Shown: positions 46,113-55,375, counted from the first letter of the stretch. The stretch is 64,000 nt of DNA from ENR-C20 sp942493145 (GCA_942493145.1 OW818679.1:3782001-3846000); one strand, 5' to 3'. Notes: generated from the letters alone by a model not told the origin. A program made the numbers and translations.

Positions 46113-46258
46113 ATCGCACCCTCTCTCCAAACCAAATTTCTGCTTTCTTCAAGCGCCCGCAGGTTACTGGAAAGCCCAGGATATGCTGAAGCGAATCTGA
46201 CCCCTACCTCCCACGCACCGCTTGATATTGCTTCATTTCCTGTCATTAATTGTTTCAT
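46109..46258 (-). pseudogene. N-terminal remnant of indolepyruvate:ferredoxin oxidoreductase alpha (iorA)
   Basis: The frame reads MKQLMTGNEAISSGAWEVGV then RFASAYPG, which is the start of IorA-type subunits (normally about 600 residues). It departs from the family after about 30 codons and stops at the butyrate kinase start. A GGAAGG site lies upstream of the ATG. The gene is mostly deleted, but the fragment may still be translated. Confidence 0.55.
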
Positions 46259-46304
46259 TCTATTAAAGCTTCCTTCCAATCCCTTTTATTGTATAATTTT
46301 CTAA

Positions 46305-46518
46305 TCACTTCAGTAAGCCATCCTTAGCGAATTCAATTTCATAAAAGTCACCCAATATTTCAACATCAGTTCGATGTTTCAATTCTTCATAAGAGCTTCT
46401 CTGTCATTATTCATGTACATTGGTATTCTGCCACCAGTAAGTATGGTTGCAGTAATTACGTTTGTCCAGGTAGTATCGTAATCGTGGTTTTCCTCTATAA
46501 GCCCTCGTATAAATAGTT
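46305..46518 (-). pseudogene. C-terminal remnant of an unidentified gene
   Basis: The minus strand reads DYDTTWTNVITATILTGGRI and then, after a frameshift, KHRTDVEILGDFYEIEFAKD with a stop near 46305. Protein-like but broken and without a start. Not identified with confidence. Confidence 0.35.
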
Positions 46519-46542
46519 TTGAGGTTTAAAGCTTATTCTAAC

Positions 46543-47535
46543 TCAGTTGAAAATGGCAGATGATACGATCTCTATCTGTCTGTTTACCCGGTGATAAACC
46601 TCGGGGTAGATAGTCATCAGGGCAGATGCGGTGCAGGGGATGAAGAAATGCTTGCCACAGCTCTCGCACAGCAAATTTGTCGCATCCGCAATCATTTCAT
46701 CTGTGCAGTCCGCAAAGTCGACTTTCCCGTTGTCTATGCCACCCATGAAGCTGATCCTGCCTCTGTATTTTTTTACAAGCGACGGGATATCGTTGGTTGT
46801 CAGACAGCCCTGCCATATATCAATCCCCATATCTATCATGTATTCGACCAGATTGGCGGCGTAGCTGTCGCTATGGTGTACGATCAGGTTGACACCGGAA
46901 TCATGGTAAAACTCGTAGAGCCTCTTGTAAGGCTCAAGAAAGAATTCTGCAAACATCTCCGGTCTCATGAATGATGAAGTCTGGGTCCCCCAGTCGTCAG
47001 AAAACAGGATTGCCTCTGGGTGCATATGGCTGCACAGCTCCCTGGCGTATTGTATGTGCCATTCAGTCAGGTAATCGATAAGACCATGCATCGCCTCCGG
47101 CTCGGTGTAAAAGCCGACGAGTGTATTTTGAATCTCGCACAGATAATGGCACAGCTCAAATATTCCTGGGAAGACGAACGCGGTCGGTATCACTTCGCTG
47201 GTGTCGAGCTTTGCCAGCGCGTCCATACAGGGCTGCCACTCTTTGTCGCTGAAAACGACATTCGGAGCCTTGATATATTTTTCCCATTCTGCAATATCCT
47301 TTACGACTAAATGTGCTTCGTCGTGCAGGGGGAACGCTGCGGGTGAGTTTTCCGGCCAGATGGACGTATAGCCCCATGGGCTTTTCAAGGGGAGCATTCC
47401 CGGTTTTAGCTTTCCGGCAGTCATCATCTGAAAAGGCGTTTCAAAAATGAATGCAAAGGCCTCATGCTGTTTTACGAGCCTGTCCGGAGCGCCTCCACGT
47501 ATTGTTTCATACAGATTTTGTTTTTTTGTAAGCAT
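46543..47535 (-). CDS. Uroporphyrinogen decarboxylase-family protein (methyltransferase-like)
   Basis: 330 residues of the URO-D fold, like MtaA/CmuA-type cobalamin methyltransferases: RGGAPDRLVKQHEAFAF at the start, FSDDWGTQTSSFMRPEMFAEF, VNLIVHHSDSYAANLVEYM, and FMGGIDNGKVDF. Not heme synthesis: no hem genes are nearby and the N-terminus lacks the heme-pathway signature. Family known: methyl transfer to or from corrinoid proteins, or decarboxylation. No corrinoid protein gene is in the window. ATG at 47535 follows AAAGAGG. Confidence 0.75.
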   Translation of the reverse strand: MLTKKQNLYETIRGGAPDRLVKQHEAFAFIFETPFQMMTAGKLKPGMLPLKSPWGYTSIWPENSPAAFPLHDEAHLVVKDIAEWEKYIKAPNVVFSDKEWQPCMDALAKLDTSEVIPTAFVFPGIFELCHYLCEIQNTLVGFYTEPEAMHGLIDYLTEWHIQYARELCSHMHPEAILFSDDWGTQTSSFMRPEMFAEFFLEPYKRLYEFYHDSGVNLIVHHSDSYAANLVEYMIDMGIDIWQGCLTTNDIPSLVKKYRGRISFMGGIDNGKVDFADCTDEMIADATNLLCESCGKHFFIPCTASALMTIYPEVYHRVNRQIEIVSSAIFN

Positions 47536-47704
47536 ATATATTTTTCCTCTTTCCACGCTATTTCTTGATGTCCTTATAATCGTTCATGAATCAGAGTGCT
47601 ATTTTCTAAAAGCATTCCGCCAGGCCTCGGGGTCAAGTGAGTTAAAAGCACAGATTTTGACGACTTGTTTCCGAGGAGCGGAGGAAGTACTCAGACTGTT
47701 GGTT

Positions 47705-49033
47705 TTACGAGCCGTAAATGAGATCGGGGAGCCAGGTCACGATATCCGGCACGAAAATCATCAGAAGCACAACAGCCATAGATGCCACACAGAAGGGAAT
47801 AACACCCTTGAAAAACTTCGCAATCGACGCCTCTTTGTCCCAGCTGCTGACCAGTCCCGCCGTTAGGAAAATACCGTTGCCGACAGGTGGGGTGATGGCG
47901 CCAACACCGATAAGAATGGTCAGGCAGACGCCGAACCATACAGGGCTGTACCCAAGGTAGCCGCAAACGATGGGGTAGAACATAGGCAGCGTGGCCAACA
48001 TCATGGAGGTCAGGTCGGCAAGCATACCCAGAATGAAATAGATAAGGATAACGACCGCCATAATTGCCCAGCCGGGGACATCGAGTCCCTGAATAAACGC
48101 ACCGAGTATCGCGGGGATCTTGGAAACGGTGAACATCTTGCCGAACACGCTGGCGCATCCCATTAGCATATAGACCATGGCCGCCAGCTTGACACCGTCA
48201 AGCAAAGCGTTCAAAAAGCGCTTCCAATTCATGTTCTTATAGAAAAGCACGACTATCAGCATACCCAGTCCTCCGATTCCACCAGCCTCCGTTGCGGTGA
48301 AGAAACCGGCGAACATGCCGCCCATGGCAACTATGAAGATGATGAGGATTTCCAATAGTCCTCCATGGGTCAGATTGTGCATGCGAACTTTCCAGCTCTG
48401 GCGTTCCGAGGTGGGCGCCCAGTCGGGGTGCTTCCATACGACCCACCAGCAGGCCATGCACATGGCGAGAGTGCACAGAAGTCCGGGCACTATGCCGCCC
48501 AGGAACAAGCGGCTGATGGAGGTCTCCGAGGCCATACCGTATATGACCATAATGGAGCTTGGCGGAATCAGAACGGAGATCATCGGCGCAGCGGCGATAA
48601 CGGGGCCGGCGAGAGATGGGGAATAATTCTTTTTACGCATCTCAGGATAAGCGACGGAGGCCATGGTGACTATCGTGGCTGCAACGTTGCCGTTGATGGC
48701 GCCGAACCCGGCACAAGCTACGACTGTGGACTGTGCAAGTCCGCCGCGTGTGTGGCCGACAAAGGATTCCAGCGTATTGAACAGCTTGGAGCCCAGGCCT
48801 GAATAACTGGCAAAGAAACCCATAAGGCCAAACATCGGGCCTACGGTAAGTGCATAGCTCGAAAACCATGAAAAAAGGTTATATGACATCGTCTGAATAG
48901 CCGCTTCCGGTGACAGCATCAAGGCCAGACCGACGACGCCTGGGAACAGCATTGCAAAAGGCACCGGTATTCCAAGAAACATAATCACAATGAAACCAAC
49001 CATACAGAGTATGCCGACAAGTACAAAACTCAT
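47705..49033 (-). CDS. dctM: TRAP transporter large membrane subunit DctM
   Basis: 442 residues and about twelve membrane segments. The N-terminus IPVPFAMLFPGVVGLALML and the repeats FFTATEAGGIGGLGMLIVV and ITPPVGNGIFLTAG are typical of DctM. It forms the substrate channel driven by the sodium or proton gradient. It lies 52 bp after dctQ. Confidence 0.92.
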   Translation of the reverse strand: MSFVLVGILCMVGFIVIMFLGIPVPFAMLFPGVVGLALMLSPEAAIQTMSYNLFSWFSSYALTVGPMFGLMGFFASYSGLGSKLFNTLESFVGHTRGGLAQSTVVACAGFGAINGNVAATIVTMASVAYPEMRKKNYSPSLAGPVIAAAPMISVLIPPSSIMVIYGMASETSISRLFLGGIVPGLLCTLAMCMACWWVVWKHPDWAPTSERQSWKVRMHNLTHGGLLEILIIFIVAMGGMFAGFFTATEAGGIGGLGMLIVVLFYKNMNWKRFLNALLDGVKLAAMVYMLMGCASVFGKMFTVSKIPAILGAFIQGLDVPGWAIMAVVILIYFILGMLADLTSMMLATLPMFYPIVCGYLGYSPVWFGVCLTILIGVGAITPPVGNGIFLTAGLVSSWDKEASIAKFFKGVIPFCVASMAVVLLMIFVPDIVTWLPDLIYGS

Positions 49034-49085
49034 AATAATGTCCTTTCTGTATATCGAAAATATTTTTATAATACTTGGCCGAAAT

Positions 49086-49625
49086 TTAATTGGTCGAAGT
49101 TATTTTGATCATTGCTTCCTTGTGTTCTTCGTAGTCTGCCGCTTTAAACAGGCAGTGACCGCGAACGATAGCCTTCACAATGCCACCCAAAGTCATCATC
49201 ACAAAACCAGCGCACAGGATAAGAGCAAAAAGCCACGTCGGCATGGAGAGCTCCATTGTCAAATCAGCTGTTGACTTGAGGCTTATTACATACTGAATCA
49301 AATAATATGTGATATAAATGAAGCCACAGGCCAGCACTATGTCCGCTATGAAGGAAATCGTATCACGAACCTTTGCAGAAACCAATTCCATTATCAGTGT
49401 GACACGAATGTTTCCATCATTGTATTGATTTAAGGCCATTGCCAGCGCAGCGCCCACCAGAGACGAATAACGCACGATTTCTGTGCTGCCAAAGATAGGC
49501 AGGTTAAAAAAGCTTCGCAGTATAACGTTCACACCCACAAAGCATAAATCCAGAAACAGGATAATAGCGCCGCCCAAAGCAAAATATCGCCATATGCGGC
49601 AGGTGTTTATCTCAAATTTATTCAT
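49086..49625 (-). CDS. dctQ: TRAP transporter small membrane subunit DctQ
   Basis: 179 residues with four membrane helices. NLPIFGSTEIVRYSSLVGAA is the conserved DctQ segment. It is a helper of DctM. ATG follows GGAAAGGAG. Confidence 0.88.
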   Translation of the reverse strand: MNKFEINTCRIWRYFALGGAIILFLDLCFVGVNVILRSFFNLPIFGSTEIVRYSSLVGAALAMALNQYNDGNIRVTLIMELVSAKVRDTISFIADIVLACGFIYITYYLIQYVISLKSTADLTMELSMPTWLFALILCAGFVMMTLGGIVKAIVRGHCLFKAADYEEHKEAMIKITSTN

Positions 49626-49683
49626 TGGCCAAAAAGTCTCCTTTCCGTTCTTTCGGGGAAATCATTTTTCCCTTATAAAAGCA

Positions 49684-49717
49684 GAACCTGCCCGTCCTGA
49701 AATTGAAGGGCAGGTTC
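49684..49717 (-). terminator. Hairpin between dctP and dctQ
   Basis: GAACCTGCCC and GGGCAGGTTC pair perfectly around a 14-base loop, followed on the minus strand by TGCTTTTATAA. A partial terminator here would give more binding protein than permease, as in the liv operon. Confidence 0.65.
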
Positions 49718-49752
49718 CATGACTTAATTTCGCTTTCTTTGCCTTCTTAAAA

Positions 49753-50958
49753 TCACTCGGCGATGTAGATGTTATCAGAGTAAGTCTTGAACTCCTCAAT
49801 CACACCTTGGCTGGCATATACTTTATTATATTTATCAAGCAGTCCCTTGAAGGTATCATATGCTTTTTGTCCTTCCAAACCCTTAGCATTCAGCCCGGCA
49901 ATGTAGGATTCCAGGATAGGCTGACACTGGGCGCGGTTTTCTTCGATCGCTGCTTCAGAGAGGAAAGTAACCTCTTCAATACCCTTGAAGAATCTGGTAT
50001 TGACTGGCTTAAGTGTCTCCAGTTTGGGTTGCAAAGGAGTAGTGTACTCATTCTGAACCGCAGCTGAAGCCTCAAACAGGGCCTTCTGCATGGACTGGGG
50101 CATTTTTGCAAGCGACTTATCGCTTATCAGGATCAGATTGGTCGAATTATACATCGGGAAGTACGTATAGTAGTCCACGACTTCCTCCATATTGAAGAGC
50201 GCACCGGCGCCGCCGTCGGCGTACAGACCGTCGACCAGATTATTGCGCATCGCCTCGTAGCACTCGCTCCACTCTAGAGTCACAGGTTTTGCGCCCCAGG
50301 ACTTGACGACTTCCGCGGTGGTAGAGGTGGCGCGGATCTGCATGTTTTTCAGGTCGCTGAGATTGTGGATCGGCTTTTTGGTATAGATTGCGCCATATCC
50401 GACTCCCGAAACGGTAAGTATTTTCATCCCACCCAGTTCTTTCTGAACAGGCTCATACTGAGTCATGAAGTCATACGAAGCGGCAGTAACAGCCATGCCG
50501 GAAGAAAATACGGTGCCCGGCTGCTCGGTAATCGCACAAAGTGGGAGGCTGGTGGCGAAACGAGATACCTGAGCAAGACCGATATCGCAGGTGCCGCTCT
50601 TAATAGAGTCAAGCATCTCTCCCATCCCGGCCAGAGACCCGTTGGCATAGCAGGTGATTGTCAGGTAGTCGCCGCCGAGGAGCTCATTAACCTTGTCCTG
50701 AATCCTCTTATACTGACCGGTAATGGGGGTCTGCTCTGGAAGATAGCTGGCGAAGCTGAGCTCTACTTTCACGGGAGGTTCAGCTGAGGGAGAAGGGCCA
50801 GAAGAAGCTGTAGAAGTGTCGGTAGAAGTGCTGGGTGTTGTGCTGCCTGTTGTGCTGTCCGTTGTGCTGCCTGTTGTGCTATCCGTTGTGCTGCCGCATC
50901 CGGACATCAGGGTGAAGCACATTGCGAGGGCAAGGATGATGGCTAATGTCTTTTTCAT
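49753..50958 (-). CDS. dctP: TRAP transporter solute-binding lipoprotein DctP
   Basis: 401 residues. Signal peptide with lipobox (FTLMSGCGST), a Ser/Thr linker of repeated STTDSTTG (about residues 22-60), then the DctP fold from VELSFASYLPEQTP. The Arg in LKNMQIRATS matches the residue that binds the carboxylate of the ligand in this family, so the solute is probably an organic acid. ATG at 50958 follows AAAGGAAG. Confidence 0.9.
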   Translation of the reverse strand: MKKTLAIILALAMCFTLMSGCGSTTDSTTGSTTDSTTGSTTPSTSTDTSTASSGPSPSAEPPVKVELSFASYLPEQTPITGQYKRIQDKVNELLGGDYLTITCYANGSLAGMGEMLDSIKSGTCDIGLAQVSRFATSLPLCAITEQPGTVFSSGMAVTAASYDFMTQYEPVQKELGGMKILTVSGVGYGAIYTKKPIHNLSDLKNMQIRATSTTAEVVKSWGAKPVTLEWSECYEAMRNNLVDGLYADGGAGALFNMEEVVDYYTYFPMYNSTNLILISDKSLAKMPQSMQKALFEASAAVQNEYTTPLQPKLETLKPVNTRFFKGIEEVTFLSEAAIEENRAQCQPILESYIAGLNAKGLEGQKAYDTFKGLLDKYNKVYASQGVIEEFKTYSDNIYIAE

Positions 50959-51071
50959 TTTGATCTTCCTTTCTTTTCGTCTGGATTTTTGTTTGATTCT
51001 TTCTGAAACCAAAAGGTCGCAGTCTGTTTCCGATGCCTTGTTTTTCGCTTGTATGCTATATGTAAAGAGGG

Positions 51072-51093
51072 GCTGTCGCGCCCCAATTCAATA
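51072..51093 (-). terminator. Hairpin after the FAD oxidoreductase
   Basis: GGGGC-TGTCGC-GCCCC directly after the stop codon. A longer version (10-bp arms) follows the duplicate gene end at 55378-55403. Confidence 0.5.
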
Positions 51094-51112
51094 CAACAGC
51101 CCGCTTTCTTCA

Positions 51113-52447
51113 TTAGTGACCAGTTTTCTTGTCCGAATAAGCTAACGTATCGATCTTGATACCCTCGGTAGCAACGACCTTTTTGGGATCTCTACTAACG
51201 TCAAACTCAACTGCCTTAACCTTCTTCATTTCCTCTGTGCAGTGCAAGATGTTTCCGTTAGCAATAAGAATATCCTGAAGCTTTGCGACATCAATGGTCT
51301 GCAAATCGCAGTTATCCTTAACAGCAAGAGCTGCTGCGGTACCCGCTGCTTCACCAGTAAGAACACAACCAGGAATATTTCTCATGATCTCCCACGCTTT
51401 GCCGCTTGCAGATACCATTCTGCCAGCTGCAGCAACGTTGGTGAGCTTGTCAGTGATAAGGCCTTCATACGGGAATTCATATGCTGCTGCAGGGTTATCA
51501 AGGCACTGGATTACGCAACCGATAGAATGCTCAACATATGCACAAGGCACATCCAGATGAAGCGCATCTTTACCAATCAGGTGACGGGACATTCTGAACT
51601 GAGGCTGAAAAGGAACAGTCATCATGCAGTAGCTCTCTCTCTGGTTCTTCTTGAGATAGTCAAGCATGAGCTTTCTGCTTACTCTAATATAACCGTTAAC
51701 GCCTTCACTGGTGGTTCCATCGAACATGGGGATCGTAGCCGCGCTGTTATCCACGTCCGGACGCAGGCCGAACCAACGGAGAGGAGCTGCCTTGATCATG
51801 TCTTCGTTTGCAATACCCTTCTGCATGGTTTCAAAATCAAGCTCGTGGGTCCAGGAAGAAACGATGTTCTTTTCATTGGTCTCAGTATCCGCACCGGCAC
51901 GATAGAGAAGATCGCTGTCTCCTGATGCATCTATGAACATTTTAGCCATATATGCAGTTCTTCCCGACTTATTCTCAACGATTACGCCTTTAACAGTATT
52001 GCCTTCCATGATTGGAGCGCAGAATACGCTATCAAATACAACATCGATGCCCTCGTTCTGGGTCAGCTCATCAAGTGCGAAAATAGCAGCAGGAATATTG
52101 AAATTCGTACGATAACGGCCAGTTGGATTCTCAACACGCATAGGCTTATCACGCCAGCAATCCGGGAGGTTGTCGTAACCATATTTAATGCTGGTATGTA
52201 GGAGTTCTTCTGTGAGTCCACCGTATACCTTGTTGCCTGCTCCATCATCGATAGGAAGGTAAATACAAACGAGCCCTGCGGTGGCAAGGCCACCCAAAAC
52301 GATGCTCTTTTCGATAAGTGTTACTTCTGCTCCGTTTCTTCTAGCTGCAACAGCTGCTGCCACGCCGGCTAAACCGCCACCGATGACAACGACGTCAGTC
52401 TCTTTAACGATATTAATTTCTTTTTTTTCTTCAATTATCTTTTTCAC
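51113..52447 (-). CDS. FAD-dependent oxidoreductase
   Basis: 444 residues. FAD-binding start TDVVVIGGGLAGVAAAVAARRNGAEV and LIEKSIVLGGLATAGLVCIY, as in the FAD_oxidored (PF12831) group. KMFIDASGDSDLLYRAG and the C-terminal AAGRMVSASGKAWEIM complete it. Start is GTG behind AAGGGGG. It should oxidise or reduce an organic acid or alcohol supplied by the TRAP transporter downstream. Its upstream region carries the ATAAC-N7-GTTAT type site and shares about 100 bp with the lactonase upstream region. A duplicate of its 3' end lies at 55424-55510. Confidence 0.82.
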   Translation of the reverse strand: MKKIIEEKKEINIVKETDVVVIGGGLAGVAAAVAARRNGAEVTLIEKSIVLGGLATAGLVCIYLPIDDGAGNKVYGGLTEELLHTSIKYGYDNLPDCWRDKPMRVENPTGRYRTNFNIPAAIFALDELTQNEGIDVVFDSVFCAPIMEGNTVKGVIVENKSGRTAYMAKMFIDASGDSDLLYRAGADTETNEKNIVSSWTHELDFETMQKGIANEDMIKAAPLRWFGLRPDVDNSAATIPMFDGTTSEGVNGYIRVSRKLMLDYLKKNQRESYCMMTVPFQPQFRMSRHLIGKDALHLDVPCAYVEHSIGCVIQCLDNPAAAYEFPYEGLITDKLTNVAAAGRMVSASGKAWEIMRNIPGCVLTGEAAGTAAALAVKDNCDLQTIDVAKLQDILIANGNILHCTEEMKKVKAVEFDVSRDPKKVVATEGIKIDTLAYSDKKTGH

Positions 52448-52497
52448 TTGAATTAAACCCCCTTTAAATTAATAAATTATTGCCATGTCGCTATGTC

Positions 52498-52514
52498 ATA
52501 CCCCGCGGAGTTAT
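52498..52514. promoter_or_regulatory. ATAAC-N7-GTTAT operator, copy 2
   Basis: ATACCCCGCGGAGTTAT, one mismatch in the left arm, 51 bp upstream of the FAD oxidoreductase start. The following about 80 bp match the same region upstream of the lactonase gene. Confidence 0.6.
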
Positions 52515-52615
52515 GCTAATGGTTTCATTATTTTTTTCTCTTTGAATTCGTATATGTATAGTTCTATTCGAAAAAAGGATTATCAACGCGCTCGCAGATC
52601 ATATAGAGCCTATAT

Positions 52616-53677
52616 TCAATCGACAATAATCATGTTTCCAGCATTCTTGACCGCCAGTCTTTTGCCGGTGTCTTTAATAGTGCCATCTTTGTCGATGGTG
52701 AGCTCAGCTACCTCACCGGTATCACTATTGCAGGCATAGAGATGCTCTCCGGATTTATCGACACCAAGACCACGCGGGAAAAGTCCACCGCAATCCACAC
52801 TCTCTACCAGCTTTGTATCGCCATTCTCATCGATTGCAACCGTCACGATTCTACCGACTTTGCGCAGTGCAACATAGATATATTTTCCACTTGGATGGAG
52901 CACCATATCGGAAGCAGGAATAATGCCGTTATTGGTTTCCCTCTCATTGCCTACCACCATCGAAAGATCCTTTATCTTCTTAATTGTGCCATCCTCTTCG
53001 TAAACATATGTACTGAGCACAGGCACCAACTCGTTATTGCCGTAGTAGATCGGAAGTGTCGGATGGAAGACGCCATAACGGGGATTGTATTTGTTTTCAA
53101 CATCAAGAGTATGAGTGATGCGCATTTTTTCATTCTCAATCTTCAGTGTAATCACTTTATCCTGACCACACTCATTTACGATAAAGAAGTTGCCGGAAGG
53201 AGAGCAATAGACAGAATGAAGTGCTGATTTTTTTTCGCCGCTCTCTATAATAATGCGATCCTTGCACTCCCCGATGCTCCCGTCTTCGTTGAGTGCGTAT
53301 AGATTAATCGGGCAGCCACCCTTATCACTGCTATCGACAGATGTTCCACCATGATGAACAACGATCAGATATTTGCCATCCTTGGAAAGAGCACAATGAG
53401 TAGTATCAATACCATAGGTTCTTACCCTGCTTAATACCTTGTCATCCGTCAGACGAAGAGCCGTAATGAAGCCTCCGCTCCCCTCTCCATAGGTTTTAGT
53501 ATCCTCGGCCTCTTCACTGATGTAGTCGATCTTTTTTTTATCATCATAGACTTGTGTTCCTATATGGGTTTCCGGCCACAAGCACTTGACCTCCTTGTCT
53601 CCTTGAAAGAAGTGCAGTCCTCTTTCTTTTTCACGGAAATTCCAGCCGCCGATGATGAGAGTCTCTTTGTTATTCAT
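52616..53677 (-). CDS. Beta-propeller lactonase family protein (6-phosphogluconolactonase-like)
   Basis: 353 residues of the seven-bladed YbhE/Pgl family (PF10282-like): TTHCALSKDGKYLIVVHHGG, SVYCSPSGNFFIVNECGQDK, DMVLHPSGKYIYVALR and GVDKSGEHLYACNSDTGEV are successive blades. No signal peptide. Likely a lactone hydrolase working with the FAD oxidoreductase, which could form a lactone from a sugar acid or cyclic substrate. ATG follows GGAGGGGGAG. Confidence 0.78.
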   Translation of the reverse strand: MNNKETLIIGGWNFREKERGLHFFQGDKEVKCLWPETHIGTQVYDDKKKIDYISEEAEDTKTYGEGSGGFITALRLTDDKVLSRVRTYGIDTTHCALSKDGKYLIVVHHGGTSVDSSDKGGCPINLYALNEDGSIGECKDRIIIESGEKKSALHSVYCSPSGNFFIVNECGQDKVITLKIENEKMRITHTLDVENKYNPRYGVFHPTLPIYYGNNELVPVLSTYVYEEDGTIKKIKDLSMVVGNERETNNGIIPASDMVLHPSGKYIYVALRKVGRIVTVAIDENGDTKLVESVDCGGLFPRGLGVDKSGEHLYACNSDTGEVAELTIDKDGTIKDTGKRLAVKNAGNMIIVD

Positions 53678-54269
53678 AGCTCCCCCTCCACTTTCTGTTC
53701 TAAATAAAAATCACAACAAATAATTGCTAGATCATAACCCGCGGAGTTATATTTAAGTTAATTATATCAAGTTCATTTTTTTCTTTGCATTCGTATAATG
53801 GATAGTTCAATTCGAAAAACGATTATCAACTCCCACAGGCAGATCAACAAAAAGATGTTAATAAGCAGTGCGTGTTTGACTTGAAACAACAGAAACGAAA
53901 AGAGAAACATTGGGTCATATAATGCCTCTTTATTTAGAAACCGATAATTGGCCGGTCGCTCCGTCCTTGACGAGTGCGAGTTTTACAATATTGGGAAATG
54001 TGAACAAAAAGCAAATACAAGAATATAAGACACCAACTGCTGGAGGATCAGATAGCAGACCAAATGAGCAGCAAAGAGTATTTTGACCCGTTTACGGGTA
54101 GCAAGGAAAAGAAGGCATAAAAAGAGCCCCTTCAGGGGCAGCCACAAGTTAGCAATTCAGTTGGTCGACTCTTTCGAACAAGTGAGGCTGCCTTTGACTA
54201 AAAGGCATTCCAAATATGGGCCACGCATAGATAGTCCAAGAAACAGAAGTATCAGAAGCTATTCGTAAA
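53678..54269. other. Regulatory region plus unassigned DNA between lactonase and LysR genes
   Basis: About 590 bp. 53690-53840 holds the lactonase promoter region and operator. 53850-54268 shows no recognised gene. A plus-strand fragment (SSKEYFDPFTGSKEKKA) ends at 54120 and is followed by a terminator-like GCCCC-TTCA-GGGGC hairpin at 54125-54141; this may be debris of an inserted element. Confidence 0.35.
53734..53750. promoter_or_regulatory. ATAAC-N7-GTTAT operator, copy 3
   Basis: ATAACCCGCGGAGTTAT, both arms intact, 57 bp upstream of the lactonase start. On the minus strand TATAAT lies about 7 bp upstream of it (53756-53761), so a protein bound here would sit just after the -10 box and should repress. 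Confidence 0.65.
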
Positions 54270-55232
54270 TCAAAAAATGTCTTGATCGCCGCGAGTTAAT
54301 ATGTTCCTTATATCTCTCATTACTATCTTCGAGACTTCAGATTTATTATTAGTAACCAACATATAATACTTTGCATAGAAATTTGGTTCACTTATAGGTA
54401 CAAAGGCAAGCATTTCGTTATTTCGTATTGCATTAGTTGCGAATGACGGATACATCCAACCATAATTCAGAACAGCGGCATCTCTGATATCAGCAATTGT
54501 ATCGACCGATACTACTTCTATCTTTGGTGTAAATCCCGCATTCAAACAACCATGTAAAAACCCTTGATACTGTATATTGTTGATCAACTCTCTTCCCTTT
54601 ATATTGTCATGATGCAGGAGAAATGTTTCATCTTTCAGGTCAGCAAATTCAACCGATTGATTATTAGCAAGAGGATGATTTTTTTGCATAGCGATACAAG
54701 GATTTTTACAAAAAAGATTATTCCTGATTAAATATGACGTTTGTTCAGGCTCCTCACTGTCATCATGCTTCAGGTAAGCTTTATAATACACAGCTCCGTC
54801 AATGCTTCCCCTTGATAGGAGTTCTAACATGCTTTCTATTGGGATTTCTTTTATCACAATATTAATATCAGGATGTTTAATAAACATTTCCGATACTAAC
54901 ATGGCTTTGGCAAAAGAATTGAATGGTCCTCTGTATACGCCCAGGCGATAAGTAACCTTTTGTAACGAAACGGTCTGATCAGCCAGTTTTGTCACTGCCT
55001 CATAGCGCTCGTAGATTTCCCTTAAAATCGGAACAGCCTGTACACCATAATCGGTAAGCTCCACTTTTCCGGTATTAAATGACCTTGTAAATAACTCTGC
55101 ACCCAACTCGCTTTCAACAAGTTTAACTTGTCTGGAAATTGACGATTGAGCACAAGGAATTGATATTGCTGCTCGGCTGAAACTAAGATACTCCGCAACA
55201 GCTAATACAGCTTCAATGTATTTGATTTCCAT
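54270..55232 (-). CDS. LysR-family transcriptional regulator next to lactonase gene
   Basis: 320 residues. Helix-turn-helix at the start (IKYIEAVLAVAEYLSFSRAA, CAQSSISRQVKLVESELGA) and a LysR effector domain. It reads in the same direction as the lactonase/FAD/TRAP genes and is the nearest candidate to bind the ATAAC-N7-GTTAT sites. A degenerate copy (ATATCTCAGGGGTTAT, 55313-55328) lies about 80 bp upstream of its own start. Confidence 0.87.
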   Translation of the reverse strand: MEIKYIEAVLAVAEYLSFSRAAISIPCAQSSISRQVKLVESELGAELFTRSFNTGKVELTDYGVQAVPILREIYERYEAVTKLADQTVSLQKVTYRLGVYRGPFNSFAKAMLVSEMFIKHPDINIVIKEIPIESMLELLSRGSIDGAVYYKAYLKHDDSEEPEQTSYLIRNNLFCKNPCIAMQKNHPLANNQSVEFADLKDETFLLHHDNIKGRELINNIQYQGFLHGCLNAGFTPKIEVVSVDTIADIRDAAVLNYGWMYPSFATNAIRNNEMLAFVPISEPNFYAKYYMLVTNNKSEVSKIVMRDIRNILTRGDQDIF

Positions 55233-55375
55233 ATAAGCACCCTACTTTCTCCACATGATTGATTAAGGAGTCATATCTGGCAGCCTCGCGTTAGATGTGC
55301 TTTTAGTCTACCATATCTCAGGGGTTATTTACTAGAACAGTGCTATTATTCTCATCAAAAATTATTATTCAGCCT

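Noticed and set aside
46543..47535. hemE (heme synthesis)
   Set aside because: Only the fold matches; context is transport and fermentation and the heme-pathway N-terminal signature is missing.
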